This document shows positions 52,318 to 63,050 of a stretch of 64,000 bases of DNA, piece by piece. A program made the position numbers and the translations under genes. The stretch is from contig CP136064.1 in NCBI GenBank assembly GCA_032622095.1, positions 41,009,912-41,073,911 of the forward strand, written 5' to 3'. The DNA comes from Siphonodentalium dalli (Eukaryota > Mollusca > Scaphopoda > Gadilida > Siphonodentaliidae). The stretch's first letter is position 1. Every line of letters starts with the position of its first letter. The notes beneath the pieces were generated by a model that saw only the letters and a program-made list of their open reading frames with translations, searched no databases and was not told where the DNA came from.

Positions 52318-53180
52318 CAGGCTTGTCAAAGTACCGCCGGTACCAAGGTAGTCGGTATCGATACCGGTACTGCGTTGGAACCGCGGTACCGGTACTGGTG
52401 TTGTATTGTTTATTCCACTACATATCTGTATATAAAATGGTGTTTGTATACCCAACCATCAGCCGTTGACCAGCGGTAGCGTTTGTTCAACCGTGATGCC
52501 CGACACTGCTTTATTTGGATAGTCACTTTAAGGTTAAGCTAATGTTTCGTGTCTATTTTTGCGCTGACACTCGTCAGGGGCAGAGCGCGTAATTTAGATA
52601 ATTCGACATTTTTTTTATGTCTGTTTACATGCATTACATGTGTATACGGAATACATCAGTTTCCATTTGGTTACCACGTGATGTGGAAGATTTTTATTTG
52701 CAAATGTCATGCAATCGGAATACATAGGATTCTATGGTAGTTTTTGCCACGTTATGTGGAGTGTTGGATTTGCAAAATTCATGCAATCATTATGTATGTT
52801 ACATCCGTGCAGGAATACATAGGATTCCATGGTAGTTTTTGCCACGTTATGTGGAGTGTTGGATTTGCAAAATTCATACATCCATGAAGGAATACATTTG
52901 AATACTCTCCGCGTCCACTGCCGGGCGGATCAATGCAATCCCGCCCACGCATGGCTGTCCGGAAAACTCTGTGTTCCTTTTGATGTCGGCATACCATAAT
53001 GCAAGTGGCAGTTGCTGCACACTTAAAAGAGCAAAGTTCCTTCAATTTTAATCGATCTATACTGATCTATTTACTGTTTTTGGCGAGTACCGAGAACCGT
53101 CGGTACTGAGTATCAGAACCGGTACCGTTGAAACGGCCATGTACCGCCAGTACCGGTACTGGTACCGGTTGACAAGCCTG
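52318..53180. mobile_element. 863-bp hAT-type element with 8-bp target duplication
   Basis: GGATCATC at 52310-52317 and 53181-53188; terminal repeats CAGGCTTGTCAA match over 12 bp. The subterminal regions are packed with GGTACCGGTACTGG-type motifs on both sides. Inside, a 95-bp segment starting GGAATACATAGGATTC is duplicated (52717 and 52812). No transposase frame. Confidence 0.9.
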
Positions 53181-53188
53181 GGATCATC

Positions 53189-53410
53189 GGGGTGACATTT
53201 TTTTCCGAATTCTGTTCAAAAACATGGCTGCCAGTGGCCATCTTGGATTTTACTCTTTGTATGACTAAATCCTTTGGCACACCCTACAGGTCACATCTCT
53301 CATCCAATCATCACCAACTTCATATGGATCGTCTGGGTGACCTCTAGATGGGAGCTTACCATTTTTAGCTCAACTTTAGATGTAAAGTTTGAGCTATTGC
53401 CATGGGTTGG
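53189..53410. repeat. Family J repeat, right part
   Basis: GGGGTGACATTTTTTTCCGA, AAACATGGCTGCCAGTGGCC, TCTTGGATTTTACTCTTTGT and TTCATATGGATCGTCTGGGT continue the unit interrupted at 52309; another unit is at 54690-54820. Confidence 0.65.
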
Positions 53411-54419
53411 TATCCATCGTCTGTGTATGCGTGTGCATGCAGCCACTAGCAAAGACAGTTCGTCATATATAATGAGGGCATTGGACACGAGCTGCGAAGC
53501 GACAAGAGGGGGTATCCCCCTATCGCATTGAGGGGGGGGGGGGGGTTCGGGGTTTCTCCCCCGGGGGAAATTTTGGAAAAATACGATACGACGTAATTTA
53601 GATCCGCCGTGACTCCACAAGTTGAGCTTTGATTTTTCCAAGTTTTCTTTCACAGGTCTGGAATTGAATTGTATCAAAATAGCCTAGCTATTCTGAATGA
53701 ACCAATTGTCTTGTGCACGGGACTAACAGAATCCACTGGGCCGACCAGGGTTTGAACCAGTATCAGAGAAGTTTGTGACCTGAACCTGAAAAGTTTTAAC
53801 TGACCATATGGGAGGGACCAGGACACACTGGGCCGACCATGGTTCGGCCCAGTGTGAGAAAATTTTGAAATCTGAACATGCAAAATTCTAGCACCTATCG
53901 AGTAGCCTCAATGTTTGCAAGTGTTATAAACTTCAAACCTGACACACCCTATAAGGTTGGAATATTTCCAACTGATGGTCATTTTGGTCCAAAAGTAGGC
54001 ATATATGCAAATGATGGTCTAAAACAAAATATTTCCCACTAATATAGATTGTTGGAAATCGATCTACGAAAACGATTTCAACCTATTGTTTCGTGTGAAA
54101 TTTCCAACAATTGTTGTCGGCCATAATATTTCGAACAGTTGAAAATTTTGACCAAGCTTGAGCGACATAGCTTAATTGGCACTCTGTAGTATTTGTGTGT
54201 ACAGATCTCTGCCCCGGCTATAGGGTGATATATGATATTCGCCGGACGTTCAAAGGGATGTGCTTTACACGACACCCTTTCGCTGTATGCATGGGTCTTT
54301 ATATCCAGTGATTCTGTCAGGCTATTTTTAGTTGGTTATGTTGTTGAACCACATGCAGGTCGAATTCCGGAGCCTTAAGCTGCTTTCACAGAACAGCGGC
54401 TGACACATGTGGCCAATGC
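53411..54419. other. No gene seen; short internal repeats
   Basis: A G-run (11 or more) lies near 53533. CACTGGGCCGACCA is repeated at 53737 and 53828, each followed by GGTT, and the complement of GGGCCGACC occurs as GGTTCGGCCC nearby. Otherwise unrecognised. Confidence 0.45.
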
Positions 54420-54580
54420 ACGGGCTATCAGACGTTTCAAACCATACATATATATCACTGGGGTTGCGACTGACGCAGTTAAACACATTCTATTTCAAAA
54501 AGTTGTGCTTAACTGCGTCAGCTGCAACCCCAGTGATATATGCATGGTTTGAAACGTTGCGCCCATGTAACCCGATAGCC
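54420..54580. repeat. Foldback, arms about 65 bp
   Basis: CGGGCTATCAGACGTTTCAA, ATATCACTGGGGTTGCGACT and GACGCAGTTAA on the left are matched by complements on the right (TTAACTGCGTCAGCTGCAAC, CCCAGTGATATATGCATGGT, TTTGAAACGTTG, CCCGATAGCC). The loop is about 27 bases. Confidence 0.8.
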
Positions 54581-54689
54581 GCAGCATGCATCAGCAGCAC
54601 AGCTTTATACCGATATGGGTTGGCGGTCTATAATTATTGAATTTGTGTGCACCAGTCTCTATCCAGACGAAATCTGCATGTAGTATATG

Positions 54690-55280
54690 ACATCTTGGAT
54701 TTTAGTCTTTGTATGACTAAATATTTTAGCACATCCTTCAGATCACATCTCTCATCCAGAAATCACCAAACTTCATAAGGATCTTCAGTCTCGTCCAGAT
54801 GGGAGCTTACCATTTTTTCCGAATATGGGTCCGTCCTATTTTTACATGAGTTACGCCCCTTTTACGACCGAAAACTCCAGTTTGGATTATTTGATCTAAA
54901 CCAAAGTTGGTATGTGTATTTCCCAGCTAAAGATAGTCTAAATTCAAATATGGGTTCGGTCCAATTATATTTACATGAGTTCCATCCCTTTTTCGACTCA
55001 TAATTTCATAAAATTTTGGTTTCTGACCCATAAATCCGGTTTGGATTATTTGATCTGAACCAAAGCTGGTATGCGTGTTTCTAAGCGAAAAATACAGACC
55101 AAGTTCGAATGTGGGATATGTCCAATTATTTTTACATGAGTTACGGCCCTTTTTCGACCTGTAGCCCGTGGTAATGCAAATATTTAAAGGACGTACGATG
55201 GATACCTACCCATGGCAATAGCTCAAACTTTAAAAAGTAATGTTGAGCTACAAATATGACCTCTGGTGGCCATTTTGGAT
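54690..55280. repeat. Family J then family G units
   Basis: A J unit (CATCTTGGATTTTAGTCTTT ... GGATCTTCAG) is followed by about two G units with GGTTTGGATTATTTGATCT, GAACCAAAG.TGGTATG.GT, CAAGTTCGAATGTGGG and TTTTTACATGAGTTACGGCC, ending CCCATGGCAATAGCTCAAAC. Confidence 0.65.
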
Positions 55281-55339
55281 TTAACATTATCGATTGCCTC
55301 AGCCATTTTGAATTCGCGATACTCGAAACCATGTGATTC

Positions 55340-55790
55340 CCCACTGTGCTTACTATGGAGGGAAAGAGTTACCCATTTGACCTGATGACTTTATTTGAAC
55401 AAATCGGAATCGCGCAGTTATCCAAGCACCCTCCATTTAAAATATAAGCTACATAAAGCTGATGGTTGTCGCAAAGTAGACATTTTAAGAATTAATATTG
55501 ATGGAAAAAAACTTATGTCCCTGGTCTCTCCCATATTTTATTTGGTGGTCCTATTTTATACAAATCTGAATACCAGTCATCAAAAGACCCTCCGAATTAA
55601 ATAAGCTAAATAGACTGTTCTTTCCAAGACATTTAAAGAATTAGCACAGAGGGAAAGATTTGTGTCGCTGGCCTAGCCCTAACATGTATTTGACCTGGTG
55701 ACCCAATCAAACAGATCTGAATCTCAGTCACCAAGGGATGCACCATACAAAATAGAAGACTGATGGTTATTGAGACTTGTCTCATGTGAG
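55340..55790. repeat. Family H repeat, reverse orientation
   Basis: The complement of the family H unit: TATGGAGGGAAAGAGTTAC, GACCTGATGACTTTATTTG, AACAAATCGGAATC, CCAAG.ACCCTCCAT. About two and a half units. Confidence 0.6.
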
Positions 55791-55954
55791 CTAAACAATT
55801 TACAGGAAGACATACATCTATTCAAAAGCAGATATTGGAATACGGACAACAGACAGTGAAATAGCTGTTCAATCTTCCGCACTCTGGTAAAGGTAAACAT
55901 TAAGATGGCATCTGTGTGTTAACAATCCTAGCAAGGCTAACATAAACAGTCCTC

Positions 55955-56561
55955 TGGAGACCTCATTCTGCTTAGGCCTCATCTTCTCTGGAAAGTTTTT
56001 TTATTATGAAATTTCTAAAGAAACTTCTTAACAAAGATTCTATCTCTTTGTTGGTTTAGTTTCTCTATATCCCCAAATTAGCAGACGACACATTGCATAA
56101 TCGAGGTTCCCAATGGGTGTACATCACAATATGCACCGTTTAGGGACTTCAATCTGAGTCTATGTGTCCCATAGCAGATGAGATCATGCAGAATAAGGTC
56201 CCCAGACAGTGAATTTGGTGATGCTAGCCAACTTTGCAGGATAGCATCACTAAATTCACCCTCTGGGGACAAATTTATGCATAGGCCTCATCTTCTGGGA
56301 AGTATCTTAAGTATCAAATTGAATGTTTTTTTTGTTTTGTTTTTTACTTTTTCCCTTCTGTTCAGTTTCTGTCCCCATAATTTGCAGAAGATAAAATGCA
56401 TAATTGAGGTAACTTCAACTGTAGAACTTCAATCTGTTTCTTGGCCAAATCAGACTGAGGGTGAATTCGGTGATGCTAGCCCACCTTGCGGAATAGTGTC
56501 ATTAAATTCACCTTTTGGGGACCTCATTCTGCAAATGTCAGACACACTAAATTCAGGCTTG
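55955..56561. mobile_element. Family A long-form relics, two joined
   Basis: Successive pieces: CTCATTCTGCTTAGGCCTCA, GAGGTTCCCAATGGGTGTAC, hairpin GAATAAGGTCCCCAGACAG ... CACCCTCTGGGGAC, a second CATAGGCCTCATCTTCTGGG, then a hairpin ending CACCTTTTGGGGACCTCATT and the terminal complement of CAAGCCTGAATTTAGTGTGT. No matching left end. Confidence 0.65.
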
Positions 56562-56709
56562 GCTGTTTCATATTATTTTCTTAACCGCCACTTATCCAGG
56601 TGAAGAAAAATTTGGGGGTATATTGGATTGAATTTGTCTTCTGTCTGCCAGGCGGTCCTTCTAACCGTCTGTCTGTTGGGATGTCTATCCATCAGTCTAT
56701 CAAAAATTG

Positions 56710-56960
56710 TTTTCTTCTCCATATTAAAGACCGAATGTGTTTATATATTTTGGTGTGCATGTTCGGATGATGTTCCCTAGGTGACTCATAATCAGATTTG
56801 TTCAAATAAGTTCATCAGATCAAATAGGTGTGAAGCCAGGGCCATAACTCTTTCCCTCCATAGTAATTCTTAAAACAATTTCTTCTCAAGAACCATTGGG
56901 CCTATATAGCTTATATTTGGTATGGAGGGGCCTTGGGTGACCAGGGTTCAGATTTGTTCA
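56710..56960. repeat. Family H repeat
   Basis: GCCATAACTCTTTCCCTCCA, TAGTAATTCTTAAAACAATT, TCTTCTCAAGAACCATTGGG and GGTATGGAGGGGCCTTGGGT are family H unit segments. Confidence 0.6.
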
Positions 56961-56984
56961 AATGGGGTCATTTTTAGGAAAAGA

Positions 56985-57104
56985 GGCACCCAGAGGGTGA
57001 ATTCGGTGATGCTAGCTCAGCTTGCGGAATAGTGTCATTAAATTCACCTTTTGGGACCTCATTCTGCAAAGGTTAGACACACTAAATACAGACTTGGCTG
57101 TTCC
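56985..57104. mobile_element. Family A fragment
   Basis: CACCCAGAGGGTGAATTCGG and a hairpin whose right arm is CACCTTTTGGGACCTCATTC, then the terminal complement of AAGTCTGTATTTAGTGTGTC. It closely resembles the right end of 56430-56561, suggesting local duplication. Confidence 0.6.
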
Positions 57105-57960
57105 AATATTATTTCCACCACTTATCCAGATGAAATCATCCCCTGATTTTTCAAAGAAAAATTGGGGGGTATTTTGAATATTGGGGGTATATTGATATTA
57201 CTAGATGAATGGATCTCATAGATGGGTATTCACATTTGGGGTGGGGCAATGTTTGAAGCAATGGGGAGGGGGTGGAGTTTTTTTTATCCCTACTTTAAAT
57301 CAAAATTAGTTGTAGATTAGATGTTCACACCAAATAATTTCATGCCCGACACAACATTAGTTGTAGATTTTCCAATATTATTTTCTTAACCACCACCTAT
57401 CCAGGTGAAATCATGCCCTGATATTTTTCAAAGAAAAAATGGGGGGGGGGGGGGGGGGGGGGGTATATTGATATTACCAGATGAATGGATCTCATAGTTG
57501 GGGATTCACATTTGTTCTAATAGGGGCAGAGATAAGATATTTAACTCTCCTCTATGCTGTTTGGTACTGATATAATATTGATTTCTAGGCAGCCTGGTGG
57601 GGGCAATATTTGAGGCAATGTAGAGGGTGGAGTTTTGACCCCCTACTTTGATCAAAATTTAAACAGTTGAAAATGTCAAGCCTGATAAAACATTAGTTGT
57701 AGATTAGATGTTCACACCAAAAATAGGTTAGAATTGTTCTTATAGTTTGGTTTGATTTTCCAACACGTATGTTTTTAAATCAACAGTCCATATGTTCCTA
57801 CTTCAGGTTAAACTGTTGGACAGAATTGGCCACAAATTTTAACATTGAGGGTGTCAGGTTGTTAATTTTCAAAGAGCTTGAAGTACTGGTACCAGTTGTA
57901 AAATTCAATATAAGAGGGATGTGCAAAAGGATTTTTGTGAACTTAGTACTGTGGTATGGT
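57105..57960. repeat. Locally repeated unit and G23 run
   Basis: ATTTCTTAACCACCACCTAT / CCACTTATCCAGATGAAATC, CCCTGAT.TTTTCAAAGAAAA, GGGG.TATATTGATATTAC and AGATGAATGGATCTCATAG recur two to three times. 57441-57463 is an uninterrupted run of 23 G. The stretch after 57730 is unrecognised. Confidence 0.6.
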
Positions 57961-60060
57961 TGTCTTCTTTAAAAGGTAAGAGGTTGGAGATTTGTCAGTG
58001 GTGTGCAATACGCGCTTCCCGAGTTAAATTAGCAGACATATCAATTACGCCCCTTTGGTATAACCGCTAGATTGCGCAGTTATTCATTATCGGATGGTGG
58101 GGCTAGACTTATTTCTCCAAATAGCCGTGACTGGAATACGCGTATACGCACTGTAGCCGAGCTGCTAAACTACCGTATACGACACTAAATCTTTAGCCGA
58201 ACTACAAAAGTACCGTATATATAAATCACTTTAGCAGTTTGACTAGAGTATACCTACCATACGCACGGCATTTGATTTGATTCTCACATTAATATACAGA
58301 CATTTTAAACTGTGTTCGGAGTATTGTGAGTTGATAACATGATGGTGTTCTGCATGCATAAATATGTTGCTATGTCGAGTCCATACTGTAGGCACTTTTT
58401 ATTTTGGAAATTGATGATCCTACGTGGATTCAAATTGAATAAGACAGAAAAAAAAACCCGACTTATACACATTATTACTAAGTATAAAGTTATCTGTTTA
58501 CGGTGTTGTATTCTGTGCCCGCATGATGGTTTGTTTTTTAGGGCGATCTTTGGTGCGTGTTGTCCCATTTCCATTGCCCGATCACAGTTTAGAATACAAG
58601 GATTCAACAGCAAATGTGCATTAGTGTCGGGTGTCTCAAACGTTCATATATAATATATTACATATAGGACATTCAGCGTTGTATACATCAGCCTCAATCT
58701 TAAAATATTTCACTACATACTGTTAAAGTTTACTGTTGTATACATTTTGGACCACAATTACTGAACATTGAACATTCCACCGTTCACAAAGAAATTTAAC
58801 TGCATGGGGCAAAGGAAAACATTTGAACATGCTGGTCTGAAGTAACGAATAACCGAACTACCCAAGTTACGTGTCCATATTGAATTCATTATTCAGCGAC
58901 TAAAGGAATTCAAGATTATTGCACAGCCAGTTATTCCGTGGTCACTAAAATCAGTCATGAACCAGGTGGTTTCTGTAACTACGCGTGTCTTTGTAATCTT
59001 CAGGCAAAGCTGGAGAGGAAATTGTAGCTTTTGTCTACATGTCTTGTTACAAGGACTGCATGGATCATAATCATGAAGCCATACACGTTTCAACATGTCC
59101 CATTTGAATTTACACCAGGAGTATACAAAATATAATCTTTACTTCCAATCGGCATCAATCATGAACACTCTTTAACATTTTGGATATTATGGTATTATAT
59201 AGCCGAAACGCTCTTTATCATAAGTAATATTTTGAGTTTTGTGGTTTTATATGACCATTATCAGCCGGGTTGGACCATCTTTAAAATGTATTTGGTTTCT
59301 TTCTTGACTAATTGGCTGTTATATATAGCTAAGCTTGCATTATGTCATTAGAAAGCTCATGCTTATATCAGGTAATGAATACTACCGGGGTTAATACTGT
59401 TTGTGTTTCTCTGTGGATTTGTATAAAACGCTCACATTATGCTAATTTTGAATGTTTCTAAAAACATGGCAAGAAGTACGCAATTCTCTCAAAATATAAT
59501 GGTCTTTCTTTTAAATATGCACTCACATTAATGGACCCATGTTCAAAGTTACCCACGTTTTGCGTAACATTTTTCAAACTGATATGAAGAGTATTTCTAA
59601 AAGTAATGCCATTGCTGAAACATCTTCCACCAAATCATAAGCATAAAGATATGAATTTGATTCTTATGTATTGTTTGTGCGCTGCTATAATAAGATCCGT
59701 AAAATGCTGCATACAACAATCACAATAAAACAATTGTTATTTTTTCAGATTTGTCTTTTAATATTTTTGTATTTGAATAACTGTCATCTTGTCGAAATGA
59801 TCTTCAGAAACTTCCATCGTAAATAAACTCGCAGTCTCGCACAAATGTAAACAAAGACTCTGGCACTGCCGAATTCTGGCCCCACTTAGCAGTGCATGGC
59901 ATTACGGTTCGTACCTCTCTTACTGAAGAGCTCCTGGAATTTAGCGAACTCGGGAATCCGCTATTAGAAAGTCCTGCTCATCTGAGAACCCCCCCATCTA
60001 TGTCCATGTTTAGAACTACTTTTCTTAAGTGATTTTGTCAAGTACTGATTGTTGTACCGG
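57961..60060. other. No gene or named repeat seen
   Basis: About 2.1 kb of apparently unique sequence. AGCCGA.CT.C.AAA.TACCGTATA is repeated at 58152-58220. The frames at 58305-58653 overlap on both strands and show no domain. Confidence 0.45.
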
Positions 60061-60410
60061 TAGTCATCAGAGTCCCAGTCTTCTCAGTCTGGTGAGCGAC
60101 CCAGTCATTGACCCGGTCTTGTTTAAGAATTACTGTGGGTGGGGGGGGGGGGGGATATGTCCCTTGATCCGCACCTATTTGAACTAGCAGCTCCATTTAA
60201 ACAAATATGAATCCCACTTGTCTAGGGACCATCAACACCAAATATGACACCAGTTCTGGAGAAGTCCTTTTAAGAATTACTATGGAGGGGAAAGAGTTAT
60301 GTACTTGGCTATGCCCTTTTTTGGCCTGGGGACCACATTTGAACAAATTTTAATCAGTTGCCTAGGGACCATCCCCACCCAATATCACCCCATTCGGTCT
60401 TAAGAAGAAT
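60061..60410. repeat. Family H repeat, with G14 run
   Basis: AGAGTCCCAGTCTTCTCAGT and GGTGAGCGACCCAGTCATTG match the segment at 21860-21920. Complementary family H units follow (ACTATGGAGGGGAAAGAGTT, GGGACCATCCCCACCCAATA). A run of 14 G is at 60141-60154. Confidence 0.6.
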
Positions 60411-60478
60411 AAAATTGTTGAGGGACTAGTGATGATTATAGCTCCACTTGAAACTGTCTTTGTTGCACTAAAAGTTAA

Positions 60479-60860
60479 CCCTTTACCCAACAAACCGGCC
60501 AAAAAAAGCTTCAACAGCCTAAAATATCTTCGGTCTGTCTCAATAGAACCATACAAATATGGATATCATTGGAACCGGCTCCTTGACCACATTGTGATAG
60601 TTACAGTTATGCCCTGTGCCAATGCATTCTCTTATATATGCGAGTCGACCATAGGTCGCCTCGCATATATAAGAGAATGCATTGGCCTAAAACAAATCTT
60701 TTTTTAACACTTTTTACCATTTTTTCTTACATTCTTTAACAATTTTATAATTTTTAATGTGATAAGCCAATGCATTCTCTTATATATGCGAGGCGACCTA
60801 TGGTCGACTCGCATATATAAGAGAATGCATTGGCACAGGGCCCTTCTGTTGGGTAAAGGG
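60479..60860 (-). mobile_element. Family B TTAA element, copy 4
   Basis: TTAA at 60475-60478 and 60861-60864; ends CCCTTTACCCAACAAACCGG and CTTCTGTTGGGTAAAGGG. Reverse orientation, and almost the exact complement of the copy at 11499, 382 bp in both cases, which suggests recent movement. Confidence 0.88.
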
Positions 60861-61169
60861 TTAATGCAGTCTAAGAGTCAGAAGCTTCAAAGTGTCTGCT
60901 TCATACTTTAGATCTACCCATGGGTCCACTTTTGTAACTGCCCATCAAAAAGACAGGGTGTCTGGCTAAAGCAGTGTTCAAGAAAAATCTGTTGCGCATG
61001 TTGCGTTCCCACAATCCTTTGTCTGTGTAAAACTGTACACGGGTGTGTACATCGAGTTATAACAAATATATATTTTCAATATAGCTAATAAGTTCGATAT
61101 TAGAATAAATGCAAAATAGCAAATAAATCAAGAGAATAGCTAAGGTGTGGCAAAATATACCCGTAGCAA

Positions 61170-61310
61170 TTCTAACTAAGGGCCATAACTCTGGTGAAAA
61201 TTGGCGGAATTCAAAATTGACCTGCATTTTGTGCTATTAACCCCACATAACAAATTTCAATCCATTCAGTTAAGACTATCTCAAGCTATCATCCGGAAAC
61301 CAAAAGCGAA
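61170..61310. repeat. Family G repeat, reverse orientation
   Basis: AAGGGCCATAACTCTGGTGA, AATTCAAAATTGACCTG, CATAACAAATTTCAATCCAT and CAAGCTATCATCCGGAAACC are the complement of the family G unit at 18650-18800. Confidence 0.65.
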
Positions 61311-61790
61311 CAGACAAATGCCAACAACTAACACTTTATTGACATATATACAAGTCTATTTTCCTTCGCTTCAAAGACAGCTGCCATCTTTTATCAACTA
61401 AAAACAAGAAACGTCATGACACATCGCAGCCGTCTGATCCCCTAAGTGTTATTGTGTGTAATCCAATTATAATGCAACAGACTCGTCTGAATGCTACTTA
61501 AGAGTATCAGATGCACGTCTTGCCAAAATTTCCTGGTATTTCAAAATGGATTTTCTCAAAATTTGTTAGGAATATCTTTGTGAAATTTGGTACAAATGAT
61601 TATTATGACACAATATTTTATACTCATTTAATTTACTTTTATGGCATGAAAAATATTTTAAATTCACTGTTTGCAGGTACATGTACCAAGAACTTCTGTA
61701 AAACATATTTTTTTAAACAAAATGCAGTTGATATATCCATGATATATCTCAAGATCATTTGTGAAATTTAATGATATTTTCATTGAGAAA

Positions 61791-62019
61791 CAAAGTCTGT
61801 CATTTGCAGAATGAGGTCCCCAGAGGGTGAATTTAGTGATGCTACCCTGCATAGCGGGCTAGCATCACCAAATTCACACTCTGGGGACCTCATTCTGCTT
61901 ACACCTCAGTAGAATGAGGTCCCCAGAGGGTGAATTTGGCGATGCTAGCCCGCTATGCGGGGTAGCATCACTAAATTCACCATCTGGGGACCTCATTCTG
62001 CACCCTATTTCAAGGCTTG
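61791..62019. mobile_element. Family A element, worn ends, perfect 8-bp target duplication
   Basis: TTGAGAAA at 61783-61790 and 62020-62027. The left end is shortened (CAAAGTCTGTCATTTGC) and the right lacks the AAATGACAGACA segment, but both hairpins are full (tips CCTGCATAGCGGGC and CCCGCTATGCGGGG). Confidence 0.85.
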
Positions 62020-62027
62020 TTGAGAAA

Positions 62028-62671
62028 GGCAACTACCCATATATAATTTTCTATATTTAAGGATTTTCATACCATGCCTGTTGATCAATGAACAATTGGG
62101 CTGAGATGAATTGTGGGTCATGGGTTCATAACCAATTTAAAGCTGACGACCATATCTCTTTAACACTGTGGCCCCGATTCCTGTTGATTGCTCCCTGCTT
62201 GAATGGACCATACTGAATATCAACATTTGTTTGCATTGGGCTGGAATATTTGACTGCTTTATTCATTATAATATATGGGGTTATGAATCTTATGATGCTA
62301 TATTATGCAATTAAAAATCTAATTCAACATTATGATACAAATGAAGCCTCCTCTCTCCAAGACAATAAGCTATTTGATGATTGGAGTTTTGTGTTAAATT
62401 ATTAATTATTCTAGCAGTTCTTGGTACCGAAAGGGGCAAAACAAATTAATATTTTCAACCTCTCAAATGTATTAAAATTCATTGTTTTTGTTGTATCTTA
62501 ATAACTTCTCATACAGTTGAGATGATATGCGAAATTCAAGATTTTTTCCAGAGAGATCAGAGAAATTCTTTGTTGAAAATCTGCCATTTTTGTCTGGACT
62601 TAGCAGGGAAGAATCCTGAGATTTTTTGGGGACACCTGTTCTGCATTTGATTATGTCCCTATATGAATTGG
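62028..62671. other. No gene or named repeat seen
   Basis: AT-rich sequence; nothing recognised. Confidence 0.4.
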
Positions 62672-63046
62672 GATGTTAGCCATTTTATGACAAGAGCTGC
62701 ACTGGTGCGCAGCCCTTTTAATTCAGATTGTTTGGCTTCGGCAATCTGCTACGGCAACCCTTTATCATGGCCCAGTTTGCTTCAGCAAATGGCTTCGGCA
62801 TTGCTGATTGCCGTAGCCAATTATGAGGGCTGGGTGCGGCATTAAAGATCCTATGCCATTTCATTCTCTTATATATGCAATTCTCCCACATAAGAAAATG
62901 CACTGGCTTAAAACGTCAAGATAACAGCCAATGTATTCTCTTATATATGCGAGGCTCCTTAGATGGAAGACTCGCATATACCGTATAAGAGAATGCATTG
63001 GCACAGGATTTTTTCAAAATTTCAAGAAGCCCCAGTCATGTAAGGG
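62672..63046. mobile_element. Family C element, reverse orientation, with a 128-bp insertion
   Basis: Right TTAA at 63047-63050. The left end is degraded (CATTTTATGACAAGAGCTGC, ACTGGTGCGCAGC). A palindromic piece of about 128 bp, AGATTGTTTGGCTTCGGCAA ... GCTGATTGCCGTAGCCAATT, separates GCAGC from GCATTAAAGATCCTATGCCA. Two hairpins follow; the second has an extra CCGTA. Confidence 0.68.
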
Positions 63047-63050
63047 TTAA

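Noticed and set aside
53274-53677. Frames near the G-run at 53533
   Set aside because: They lie across family J repeat and a homopolymer and have no recognisable domain.
58305-58653. About 100-residue frames on both strands
   Set aside because: They overlap each other, lack any motif, and show no splice or codon support.
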